Below, in pieces: positions 15,296-24,000 of a stretch of 27,701 nucleotides of DNA. The position numbers and the translations under genes are program-made. Origin of the DNA: CALKGK01 sp964649515 (GTDB taxonomy: Bacteria; Bacteroidota; Bacteroidia; Flavobacteriales_D; Sanyastnellaceae); NCBI GenBank assembly GCA_964649515.1, contig CAZYPV010000044.1:1-27701 (forward strand). Direction: 5' to 3'. The notes under the pieces are model-generated. The model worked only from the letters and a program-made list of their open reading frames with translations, made no database searches and was not told where the DNA came from. The first letter of the stretch is position 1, and every line of letters starts with the position of its first letter.

Positions 15296-17127
15296 TGGAA
15301 AAAACGATAGCGTTAAACGACAAACTAAAAACGGGAGTACTCCTTCTGATCTTCTTCTTCATAACTACCCTTGCCTTGGCGCAAGATCGAGTGATTGAAG
15401 AACGGAATGGAGCATCTTTCTTTGTGCATCAAGTAGCTAGCGGACACACCCTTTATTCCTTGTCCAAACTTTATGGGGTTGAGGTGGAAGACATCGTGAA
15501 ACACAACGAAGGGGCAGATCAAGGCTTGAGCATTGGGCAAACCCTGTACATCCCAGTACCGGGATCGTATCGCGAAGATCCCTGGGAAAATCCCATCCGC
15601 ATCGAAAACGGCTTCATGATTCACCGGGTGCAACGAAAAGAAACGCTTTACAGCATTAGCAAGCAGTATGAAGTGGACATGAACGATATGCTCGCGTTGA
15701 ATCCCGGAATTGAATTGGGCTTGAAGGAAGGTGTAGAACTGCGCATTCCCCAACGTGTGGAAATCGAAAGTGTTGCCATTGATCTCCCCGAAATACCTGA
15801 AGATTCACTTGAAACGCACATTGTGCTCGCGGGTGAAACTTTGTACAGCATTTCAAAAATGTATGGCCACCGAGTGAACGATATTGTTGCCCTCAACCCA
15901 GGTGCAGAGCTGGGATTGGACATTGGTCAAGTTCTTCGCTTGCCGGAAGTGAAAGAGGATTTTATGGGGGAAGAGAAAATGGATTTCAAACTTGAGCTCC
16001 CCGATTCGCTTTTGCTGAAGGAGGAATATCAAGTGGCCATCATGCTCCCGTTTTACCTTGAAAGTCTGGAAGATGAAAGCGTGGAGTTGGATGGGAAAAG
16101 TCGTCGACTCCAAGAAATAGCCATGAGTTTTTATCGAGGTGCAAGCATGGCTTTGGATAGTTTAAAGAAACGTGGCGCCCGTTTGAAGGTTCAAGTTTTG
16201 GATGTAAGCAGCGATGAAGACGTCAATGCCTTGATCGCTTCAAAAAAATTGGACAACTGTGATTTGATCATTGGTCCGCTCCAAAAAAGCACACTGATCA
16301 GCATTTCCAAATTTGCGAATCCGCGAGGCATTCATGTCGTTTGTCCAACCATCAGTAAGAACAGCATTCTTCTGGCAAGTTCCAACCTTTCCAAAGTCAA
16401 AAGTTCGGAGAGTTCCCACATTAAATCAATGGCCAAGTTCATCTCCAAAAATCACAGCCAAGATCAAGTGATTTTGATCAACAGCATGGACGTTTCGGAT
16501 GCGCGGAAAGTGCAATTGTTCAAGAAATACTACGGAGAATATACCGCAAACCTCACCGATTCTGCTCAGCGCACACTCCTTGAGTTCACGGCTTCATCCA
16601 AATTTGTTGGTGCGCTGGAAGGGAAATTGAGCAAGTTTAGAAGAAATGTGCTTGTTGTTCCGGCGGGGAAGGAGAGCCGCTCCATGATTGCCAACCTGCA
16701 AACCATTTTACAGTTGTTGGATGAAGAGGTGTACGATGTGGTGGTTTTTGGTACGGAAGATTGGATGAGTTTCGATTTCCTCGATGCCGCTTTCAAAAAC
16801 AAGATTCAATTGTGCGTGCCTACTTCAATGCACATCGATTACCAAAACGAAGAGGTGAAGGCACTGGTGAAGAGCTTTAAGCAAAACTACATGACGGAAC
16901 CGGGCGATTATGGTTTTCTGGGCTATGATGTGATGCTTTTCTACGGACAAGCTTTGCTGCAATTTGGCTTAAATTTCCCCAACGAATTTGATGCGGTGAA
17001 GCAAGAGGGCTTGCTGCATTTGGGAATGGATTATTATAAGACAGGAATGGAGTCGGGCTACGAAAACGAAAGCACGGTGCTCTTGAGGTACAACAACTAT
17101 CAACTCGAAATAGTACATGGTGGATAA
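15295..17127 (+). CDS. Secreted protein with three LysM domains and a periplasmic-binding (PBP1) fold
   Basis: A 610-residue exported protein. A signal peptide (about 1-29, cut after LALAQ or near it) is followed by three LysM peptidoglycan-binding domains at about 43-87, 109-152 and 175-216, each with the pattern TLYSLSK/TLYSISK and a final L-IP or LP. From about 245 to the end it resembles the type 1 periplasmic-binding fold of amino-acid ABC substrate-binding proteins (VAIMLPFYLE, DLIIGPLQKS, VVVFGTEDW). No ABC transporter genes are near, so a wall-attached sensor or scaffold role, as in LpoA-like proteins, is possible; this is inference. I chose the ATG at 15295 (TAATG overlap with guaA) over an in-frame ATG at 15286, as it gives the better signal peptide. 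Confidence 0.87.
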   Translation: MEKTIALNDKLKTGVLLLIFFFITTLALAQDRVIEERNGASFFVHQVASGHTLYSLSKLYGVEVEDIVKHNEGADQGLSIGQTLYIPVPGSYREDPWENPIRIENGFMIHRVQRKETLYSISKQYEVDMNDMLALNPGIELGLKEGVELRIPQRVEIESVAIDLPEIPEDSLETHIVLAGETLYSISKMYGHRVNDIVALNPGAELGLDIGQVLRLPEVKEDFMGEEKMDFKLELPDSLLLKEEYQVAIMLPFYLESLEDESVELDGKSRRLQEIAMSFYRGASMALDSLKKRGARLKVQVLDVSSDEDVNALIASKKLDNCDLIIGPLQKSTLISISKFANPRGIHVVCPTISKNSILLASSNLSKVKSSESSHIKSMAKFISKNHSQDQVILINSMDVSDARKVQLFKKYYGEYTANLTDSAQRTLLEFTASSKFVGALEGKLSKFRRNVLVVPAGKESRSMIANLQTILQLLDEEVYDVVVFGTEDWMSFDFLDAAFKNKIQLCVPTSMHIDYQNEEVKALVKSFKQNYMTEPGDYGFLGYDVMLFYGQALLQFGLNFPNEFDAVKQEGLLHLGMDYYKTGMESGYENESTVLLRYNNYQLEIVHGG

Positions 17128-18019
17128 AGCGCAGTTGAAAGTCGCTTTTCAACAAATTCAAGATGACATCTGTCAAGCACTAACAGCTTGCGATGGGAAG
17201 GCAGCTTTTCAAGAGGATTCTTGGGAGAGGGCTGGTGGCGGTGGTGGACGATCTCGAGTTATCGCAGATGGAGCCATCTTTGAAAAGGGAGGAGTGAATT
17301 TTAGTGAAGTGCATGGGGAAGTTACTGCCGGACTCCAAAAGCAATTGGACACAGAAGCTGAGCATTTTTATGCCACTGGGGTGTCCATCGTGATCCATCC
17401 CAACCATCCCAGAGTGCCCATCATTCACATGAATGTGCGTTATTTTGAATTGTCAGACGGAGTGGCTTGGTTTGGTGGTGGAATTGATCTTACTCCCCAT
17501 TACGTCAACAACGAAGACGCAAAATTCTTTCATCAGTCTTTGAAAGCGGTGTGTGATCGGCATCAAGAAGTGGCGAGTTACCAAAAGTTCAAAGCTTGGG
17601 CAGACGATTACTTCTACTTACCCCATCGCGAGGAAACCCGTGGAGTGGGGGGCGTGTTTTATGATCATTTGGGCAAGGATCAAGCCGAGAAAATGGATGA
17701 AATTCAAGCCTTCACCATCGATCTAGCACAACAATTTGCACCCATTTACACCGCTTTGGTGAACAAAAACCGCGAACTTGAACGAACAGCCGCAGACCGG
17801 GAGTGGCAGTTGCTTCGAAGAGGTCGTTACGTCGAGTTTAACCTCGTTCACGATCGAGGAACCCGCTTTGGTTTGGTTTCGAATGGGAGAACAGAAAGCA
17901 TCTTGATGAGTTTGCCCAATACGGCCAATTGGACCTATCAATATCAGCCAGAAGAAGGAAGTGAAGAAGCCCAAACGCTATCACAATTGAAGAAGGGTGT
18001 GAACTGGTTGGGGAGTTGA
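17117..18019 (+). CDS. hemF: Oxygen-dependent coproporphyrinogen III oxidase
   Basis: Oxidatively decarboxylates coproporphyrinogen III to protoporphyrinogen IX using O2, a late step of haem synthesis. The 300-residue length matches HemF. Signature stretches are GGGGGRSRVI, IHPNHPRVPIIHMNVRYFE, GGGIDLTPHY, and RGRYVEFNLVHDRGTRFGL with GRTESILMSLP near the end. Its start overlaps the 3' end of the LysM gene by 11 nt, so it is translated from the guaA operon mRNA. No oxygen-independent HemN is present in the window. A bidirectional terminator follows 42 nt after the stop. Confidence 0.96.
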   Translation: MVDKAQLKVAFQQIQDDICQALTACDGKAAFQEDSWERAGGGGGRSRVIADGAIFEKGGVNFSEVHGEVTAGLQKQLDTEAEHFYATGVSIVIHPNHPRVPIIHMNVRYFELSDGVAWFGGGIDLTPHYVNNEDAKFFHQSLKAVCDRHQEVASYQKFKAWADDYFYLPHREETRGVGGVFYDHLGKDQAEKMDEIQAFTIDLAQQFAPIYTALVNKNRELERTAADREWQLLRRGRYVEFNLVHDRGTRFGLVSNGRTESILMSLPNTANWTYQYQPEEGSEEAQTLSQLKKGVNWLGS

Positions 18020-18061
18020 TTCCCTCATGTCGAAATTCTGCAATCACTTGTAAAAAGAAAA

Positions 18062-18083
18062 AAAGCTCCCGTTGGAGCTTTTA
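18062..18083. terminator. Bidirectional terminator after hemF
   Basis: AAAAGCTCC-CGTT-GGAGCTTTT is a perfect 9-bp stem with a tetraloop, A-rich on the left and T-rich on the right, so it can serve both hemF and the convergent minus-strand gene ending at 18165. Confidence 0.83.
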
Positions 18084-18164
18084 ATGTTTGGTGCGATAGA
18101 GATTGGTCAGTTGTTTCAAAGATGCCAGATTTCAATGGATTTACCCGTTTTGAGCTCAGAATCT

Positions 18165-18361
18165 TCAAAACGACAATTTGTAAAACTTAAAACCTCGTAC
18201 TCCGAACAAGCCGTGTGCATTAGTTCCAATTCCGCTAGAATCCACCAAACGAGGAAGATTTTTTTCAGTTGTCCAAATATCCAGAATATGAAGAGGTGAA
18301 ATCAAACGCATTTTGTCGGAGATGTGCTGCGTGATTTTACGATAGCGCTGAGTAATTCTAC
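18165..18361 (-). CDS. C-terminal fragment of an unknown protein, 5' end in gap
   Basis: The last 65 residues of a minus-strand gene whose start lies in the 100-N gap. It reads ...LISPLHILDIWTTEKN, then NLPRLVDSSGIGTNAHGLFG, ending GFKFYKLSF. The composition (no rare-residue bias, no stop codons) and the shared terminator with hemF support a real gene. I do not recognise the family. A glycine-rich motif followed by aromatic alternating strands near the end looks like the edge of a beta domain of an exported protein, but that is only an impression. Confidence 0.6.
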
Positions 18362-18461
18362 NNNNNNNNNNNNNNNNNNNNNNNNNNNNNNNNNNNNNNN
18401 NNNNNNNNNNNNNNNNNNNNNNNNNNNNNNNNNNNNNNNNNNNNNNNNNNNNNNNNNNNNN
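18362..18461. other. Assembly gap of 100 N
   Basis: Exactly 100 N of unknown real length. In the present order it hides the 5' ends of two divergent genes, the fragment ending at 18165 and the one ending at 18896. Confidence 0.97.
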
Positions 18462-18896
18462 TTGAGTCAACCTTTAATGGCGCCCATTGCTTCAGAACCC
18501 AACGTTTGTTCTTCTGTCGATTCAGTGCCAGATGACCTACTTCATTCTTGGTTCATTTCCGAAGATGACTTAAATCTGCTTTTAAAACAGCGTCAAGGAA
18601 GAGGGGATGATGCTTTTGCAGGGATACGCATCTATCCCGCATTACGTCAGCAGCCCTATAAATTGGGGCAAACTCAAGGTCTTTTGGAAAATGCCATGAC
18701 TTTGGTAATTTGTCCTACCTTCGAAAAAGCAGGGACTTATGAAAATCAGTATAACATCGTTTCTGGCGATACCAATATTGTTTCTTTTGAATTCTTGCCT
18801 TCTTGTCCTGAAGTGTGTCCTTCAGAAACCTTTGGTAAATTTGATTTGGCTCGTAAAAACTACCCTCAAACCAATTGTACAGAACCCTGTCAGTAA
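18462..18896 (+). CDS. Small protein upstream of a two-component system, 5' end in gap
   Basis: The last 144 residues of a plus-strand gene whose start is in the gap. It has no membrane segment in the visible part. It contains DDLLHSWFISEDDLNLLLKQ, then DAFAGIRIYPALR, a hydrophobic strand MTLVICPTF, and a cysteine pair in SCPEVCPSET near the C-terminus. I recall small Bacteroidota proteins with the same GIRIY ... CPxxC plan but can name no family or function. It ends 15 nt before the seven-helix membrane protein and is probably in the same operon as the histidine kinase and regulator. Confidence 0.72.
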   Translation: MSQPLMAPIASEPNVCSSVDSVPDDLLHSWFISEDDLNLLLKQRQGRGDDAFAGIRIYPALRQQPYKLGQTQGLLENAMTLVICPTFEKAGTYENQYNIVSGDTNIVSFEFLPSCPEVCPSETFGKFDLARKNYPQTNCTEPCQ

Positions 18897-18911
18897 ACGC
18901 TTATCAACTCT

Positions 18912-19550
18912 ATGCTTAAAGCAATTTGTCTATGTATGTTGGTGTTGATTTCGATCTTGGGCATTATCCGATTTAGACAATTGGATATATCCGTCCGTAT
19001 CATCAGTATTTTGTTGATTTACACCGCCGTTCACGAGTATTTTGCCCAAGTTCCTCTTTATAAAGATTTCAGGATTTACTGGTTGTACGGCGGACTTAGT
19101 GCTGCACTTTATGTACTTGCATTCAGGAGTATGTTGGTGAAAAAGAGACAAAAAGCGCTGCTGCTGTCCTTCGCAATTGCCTATGCCTCAGTAGGTATTG
19201 TTAAATTTCTTTCAGCCGCATCGAAGTTTCCGTCTTACTTTATTCTAACAAGTATTTTGATCATTGTTTTTTCGGCCATCCTGGGTTTATATTCTCTCCT
19301 AGAAAAGTCAGACGACAGGCCGTTGTACAAGAATCCCGATTTTCTCTTGGCCGCGAGCATCATTGTTTATCAATGTACCTTCTTTACTTATTTGGGGTAT
19401 TACAATACCGTGATGTCATCCATTGGAATGAACCCTTTCATTGTTGATTTGCACATTTGCTTCTCCATTTTGTATTATCTCTGTTTTGGCATTGCTTTCT
19501 GCCTTCCTCAAAAGAGAGTCATTCCCCCCTTAAATGCACTTCATCTATGA
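18912..19550 (+). CDS. Seven-helix membrane protein coupled to a histidine kinase
   Basis: A 212-residue integral membrane protein with about seven predicted helices (about 2-22, 27-45, 55-72, 82-104, 109-130, 146-168, 178-200) and short loops. There is no known enzymatic motif. Its TGA overlaps the ATG of the histidine kinase as ATGA, so the two are translationally coupled. As that kinase has almost no extracytoplasmic sensor part, this protein is the natural candidate for the sensing subunit. Function is inferred from position alone; I do not recognise the family. Confidence 0.78.
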   Translation: MLKAICLCMLVLISILGIIRFRQLDISVRIISILLIYTAVHEYFAQVPLYKDFRIYWLYGGLSAALYVLAFRSMLVKKRQKALLLSFAIAYASVGIVKFLSAASKFPSYFILTSILIIVFSAILGLYSLLEKSDDRPLYKNPDFLLAASIIVYQCTFFTYLGYYNTVMSSIGMNPFIVDLHICFSILYYLCFGIAFCLPQKRVIPPLNALHL

Positions 19551-20302
19551 ATACAGAGGCTCAAATGGTCATATACGGTGGTGCCATCTTATTTCTAATG
19601 TTGGCCATAGCTCTCGTGATGTTTGTTGTGCTTTACAAGAAGACCCAAAAGTCCTATCACAAAGACCGAGTTCTCCTTCAAAAAGAGTTTCAATCAGAAC
19701 TGCTGAGTTCTCAATTGGAAACGGCGCAGATCACCATGAATCAAATTGCTCAAGAAATTCACGACAATATCGGTCAGCGCATGACCCTCGCCATTCAAAT
19801 GAATCAGCAGGGGCTTCAAGGAAAAGAAATAAAAAATCTGCTTGAAGAAATGTTGCGCGATTTAAGAGACTTGTCTCGAAGCTTACACTCATCGCGAATC
19901 AAAGAGTTTGGCTTGGATTTGGCGCTGGAAAAGGAATGTGAACTGATCGCAAAAGCCACGGGAAAGAGCTGCACCTATCAACCTCCACAAGATCACGTTG
20001 CGCTGGATGAAAAAGAAGAAATCATTCTCTTTCGATGTGCACAAGAGATTCTTTCCAATGCGATTCGACACGCAAAAACCCCGACCATCAAAGTAGAACT
20101 AACACAGAAAAACAACCAAGTACATCTCATCATTGAGGATTTAGGAATGGGCTTCGATACTAGTCGAACCAATCATTCTGGCTTGGGAATGAAAAGTCTC
20201 AAAAACCGGGTCGATATGATTAATGGTCAATTGAACATCAAGAGCATTTTAGGCCAAGGAACCCGTGTTGAAATTAACCTAACCCAACAACGCTCATCAT
20301 GA
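19547..20302 (+). CDS. Minimal sensor histidine kinase (HisKA_3, NarL-partner type)
   Basis: A 251-residue kinase with one N-terminal membrane helix (about 9-30), a short coiled coil (34-62), a HisKA_3 dimerisation domain with phospho-acceptor His72 (AQEIHDNIGQR), and a HATPase_c domain (AQEILSNAIRHA, EDLGMGFD, SGLGMKSLKNRV). Only a handful of residues lie outside the membrane, so it cannot sense much by itself. The frame is open further upstream, but the ATG at 19547 overlaps the upstream stop (ATGA) and gives the short N-terminus. It overlaps the response regulator start in the same way. Confidence 0.92.
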   Translation: MNTEAQMVIYGGAILFLMLAIALVMFVVLYKKTQKSYHKDRVLLQKEFQSELLSSQLETAQITMNQIAQEIHDNIGQRMTLAIQMNQQGLQGKEIKNLLEEMLRDLRDLSRSLHSSRIKEFGLDLALEKECELIAKATGKSCTYQPPQDHVALDEKEEIILFRCAQEILSNAIRHAKTPTIKVELTQKNNQVHLIIEDLGMGFDTSRTNHSGLGMKSLKNRVDMINGQLNIKSILGQGTRVEINLTQQRSS

Positions 20303-20940
20303 AATTAAGAGTAGCCATAGCCGATGATCACGACCTGATCAGGGAAGGTGTTGCCCGCCTTGTAGAAGAAGGCGATGCCGAAATCAAAATACATGCGAAC
20401 AACGGCGCAGATCTCATTGCTAAAATAAAAGGCGTCGATCTCGATTTGGTGCTCATGGACATCAACATGCCTGAAAAAGACGGAATCGAGACCACGCAAT
20501 GGATTACAGAAAATCGTCCAGAATTGAAGGTGATAGCGCTTAGTGCCCTCGAAGATGACATCAATGTTATTCGAATGTTGAAGGCAGGTGCGCGTGCATA
20601 CTTATTGAAAAGCTCGAGACGCGAACAAATGCAGCGCGCCATCAAAGATGTGCATGAAAATGGCTATCATTTTTCCGACCTCGTCTCTGGAAAGCTCATT
20701 AAAACATTGCATACCAATCAATTGAGTGCAGAAGCTCAGGCGGGAATCTCCTTTTCAGATCAAGAAATTAAGTTCATTCAATACCTGTGTACGGAACTTT
20801 CGAACAAAGAGATTGCCGACAAGATGAACGTTTCCCCAAGAACTTCAGAAGGTTGGCGTAAGGCCATTTGTACCAAACTCAATGTCAAAACAAGGGTGGG
20901 AATTGTGCTTTTTGCAATGAGAAACAATTTGGTGGAGTGA
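20299..20940 (+). CDS. NarL/FixJ-type response regulator
   Basis: A 213-residue transcription factor. The receiver domain (about 3-120) has the acidic pair DD (9-10), phospho-acceptor Asp54 (LVLMDINMP), Ser82 (IALSALE) and Lys104 (YLLKSS). The C-terminal LuxR-type helix-turn-helix (about 150-210) contains FSDQEIKFIQYLCTELSNKE and NVSPRTSEGWRKAI. It overlaps the kinase gene by ATGA and is its evident partner. Target genes are unknown; the cassette itself is a candidate, as the sequence upstream of the operon is in the gap. A strong terminator follows 70 nt later. Confidence 0.95.
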   Translation: MKLRVAIADDHDLIREGVARLVEEGDAEIKIHANNGADLIAKIKGVDLDLVLMDINMPEKDGIETTQWITENRPELKVIALSALEDDINVIRMLKAGARAYLLKSSRREQMQRAIKDVHENGYHFSDLVSGKLIKTLHTNQLSAEAQAGISFSDQEIKFIQYLCTELSNKEIADKMNVSPRTSEGWRKAICTKLNVKTRVGIVLFAMRNNLVE

Positions 20941-21010
20941 TAAGACCATTTCAATGCGAATATAGGTGAGTAGTTCATCTCGTTCTAGGGAGATCATACG
21001 GACAGGAACC

Positions 21011-21041
21011 AAAAGCGTCGGCATTTTTTGCCGACGCTTTT
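21011..21041. terminator. Bidirectional terminator between the regulator and adhesin genes
   Basis: AAAAGCGTCGGCA and TGCCGACGCTTTT form a perfect 13-bp stem with a 5-T loop, flanked by T on the right and A on the left. It serves both the response-regulator operon (+) and, across its stop at 21071, the adhesin gene (-). Confidence 0.93.
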
Positions 21042-21070
21042 TATTTTGTCATTCGATACATTCCGAAGTT

Positions 21071-24000
21071 TTAGAACACCACAATTTTTTCGATGTGCAG
21101 CTCGTCACCTCTTCTGAAATGGATGAAATAGATTCCTTTTCCAAAGGCTTTCAGGTCGAAACGTTGAATCTGGCCTTCTTTGATGCTTGCTATTGATTTG
21201 GATTGAATCAATCGTTGCATTCCATCATAGATGTTGATCTCCATACCTTCGTCCAAGCCTTGATGGATGGCGATTTTAAAATCTCCATTGTTCGGGTTGG
21301 GGAATACGGTGATCAGTTCATCCAGTGCAAACACGCTTGGAACGAAAATTTCAGCACACACCTTTTTAACACAGGTGGTGCCATCAGCTGCTGTGCGGTA
21401 TACTCGAACGCAAACAGTATAGATGCCAGGACCTGGGAAGGTATGAATGATGGACTGATTGCCCATGGAAGTTTCAATTGGGCTGCCATCTCCAAACTTC
21501 CAATACATGAGATCACACTCACCAAAATAGAGGTAATCGGTCATGGTAAATCCGATGGTGTATGGTCCTATTCCCGCTGTGGTGAAGCCCAAATTCACGG
21601 CATCAAAGAAACTCTCATCACAAGCACACTCGCTGGCAAACCCACAGTCTGGAAGCGTGATGCAATGCTCAAAATTACAGCAGCTCAAGTACTGACCATT
21701 TGGACCAACTTCGTGAAGGGTAACAGTGAAACAAACGGTTTGCCCCGCAAGCGCGGGAGACCCAATGTTCAAATTCACGGGTCCAAAGAAGGACCCAGGA
21801 GCCAATGCACCCGTGTTCACCACTTGATTGTAAGCCCAAAGTGCAGGGTCATTAAAGGTAATGACAGCCTCGGACACGACAAAGTTAGAGGTGTTCTTCA
21901 ATACTGCACTCCAATCCCAGGTGTTTTGTTCGCAGTTGATGCTTTCCTCGGTGAAGTAACCACAATCCGGCTCACAGTAATTGGAAATGGTATCTCTACA
22001 CACCACCTCTCCAGCAACCATCCACTTGATTTCCATGAGTTGGGGAGGTGCAACGTTGGTTTGTGTGCAAATTTCAGGCAAAGTAAAAGTACCTCCCGGC
22101 ACAAAATTTCCGAAGGTCGCATCGGGAATCAAACTAAATGAGGTGCCGGTGTAGTTGCTCGTGAGCCATCCCGATCCAATAAAGTTGCCCACCGTTAGGG
22201 TTGTGGATGGAGATATGGCACATACCGCAATTTCATCGAAAAAGGCCGGTGAGTAATTGTTGAACAAATCAACACTCACACAACAATCATCAGGGTCGGT
22301 GGTGTTCACTGCAAATATGCCCACATCTTCACATGGATCACAAGGTGGGATATCAATACAATACAATGTATCCAAGCTACAGCACTCCGTATTGGGAACT
22401 TCCAATGGATCAAATTCATGTGCAATCAAGTTGTAGCAGAATACCTCCCCACCAATGGCCGGACCAGATAGAATGGCCGTAAAACTTTGGCAAGTACCTG
22501 GGGCTATTGCTGGTGATGGAGTGAAGGTGGAAGGACTGACCGTCAAAAAGCCCGGAGTGATTGCGTCCATATTGAAATAACCTACCGACCATGGTGCATC
22601 GTGTGGATTGCAAACGGTAAAGTTGTAAACCGTTTGTCCATCTTCACAATAAATTTCATGATCACGCAGATATAGACAATCAGGCTCTACCGGACACTCA
22701 AAAATCAAGGAGTCTTGACATGCGACCATGTTGTCGAAGTCGTACCAATCAATGTAAACCGTTTGCGGACTATTTACCACGTTCTCTAAACAAAGCGTGA
22801 TGACATTGTTCAATGTACCTGTGGGTATTGGGTTTCCAAGGACATTTGACGCTAAAGTCACAGAGTTAGAAGTACTCCCCATTAAACTCAAAGATGGATC
22901 AATCGAAAGGGGATCAAAGGCAAAATCTGCGTCGGACGTGTAGATGGACATCCCTTGAAGCGGACCGCTGTATCCGTTGCTGTAATGAAGGTCAAAACAA
23001 CATGGACTAGCTTCATTGTTGTTGACCACAGGTGTGGAGCTAACGAACACATCTTCGCAACCATTACAAGGAATGATCTCCAAAACCAAGAGTCCTGATG
23101 TATTGCTACAACCAAAACTGTTCTCCACCGTTACCGTGTAGGTTCCGCTCAAAGAAGCCATATAGCAAGGCATTGTAGCACCCGGAATTGGATTACCATT
23201 GAGGTTCCATTGATAGCTCACAAATCCCACCGGTGCGCACAATTCGTAAGGCTCACACGCAGTATAGCATCCAACAGGTACCAAGCACAGGTCGGGCTGT
23301 GGGTTCACTGTACCCTGTGAGGTAAAACTGCAACCCGTGGTATCGTCTGTACCAGTAACATAATAAGTACCTGCTTGAGTGGTCGTCATTACTGGGCCTA
23401 CTTCGCCGTTGCTCCAAACATAGGAAACACCAGCTTGAACAGGCACCACCGAGAGGGTGTTCAATTCACCTTCGCAAGCATTTGGCGCTACAGTTACACT
23501 GAAAGAGGGAGAAATAGCTAAGAATACATCAAATGGTGCAGAAACACTGGTACAGCCATTTTCATCGGTAACTTCTACATAAAATTGGGTTGACGTTAGT
23601 GGGGTACAAACAGAAAGTTGATGTCCTCCACCCAGCGGAGTGCCAAATTGATTGTACCATTGATAGGTCAGGCCGCCACTCAAAGGAGCACTCAAAACAG
23701 TACATCCTGCATCACAAATGAAAGAATTGCCTGAAATGGTAGCATTGGGTAGAGGAAGCTCAACCACCTCAACTTCTTCCAACAAGGATTGGCATCCATT
23801 GGCATCCGTCAACAATACATCATAAACACCAGCCCCAACGGTAATGGAAGGGCTTGTTGCTCCGTTCGACCATAAATAAGAATAACCAGGAGGTGCAGAC
23901 AACACAGTGGTTTCGCCCAAGCAAATCGCTAAACCGGGACTTGCGGTGATGCTCAAATCTGGAATTGCCGGTGAAACGTTGATGCTTACCGTACTCGTTG

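Noticed and set aside
18324..18361. Plus-strand frame left of the second gap, apparently joined to the fragment after it
   Set aside because: The join goes through N of unknown length; the left piece is the antisense of the minus-strand fragment ending at 18165.
21203..22141. Open frame of 312 codons on the plus strand opposite the adhesin gene
   Set aside because: It is a shadow of the adhesin coding frame; the translation has no family motif, and the minus-strand frame is continuous with a signal peptide and a sorting domain. The same holds for 26651-27469.
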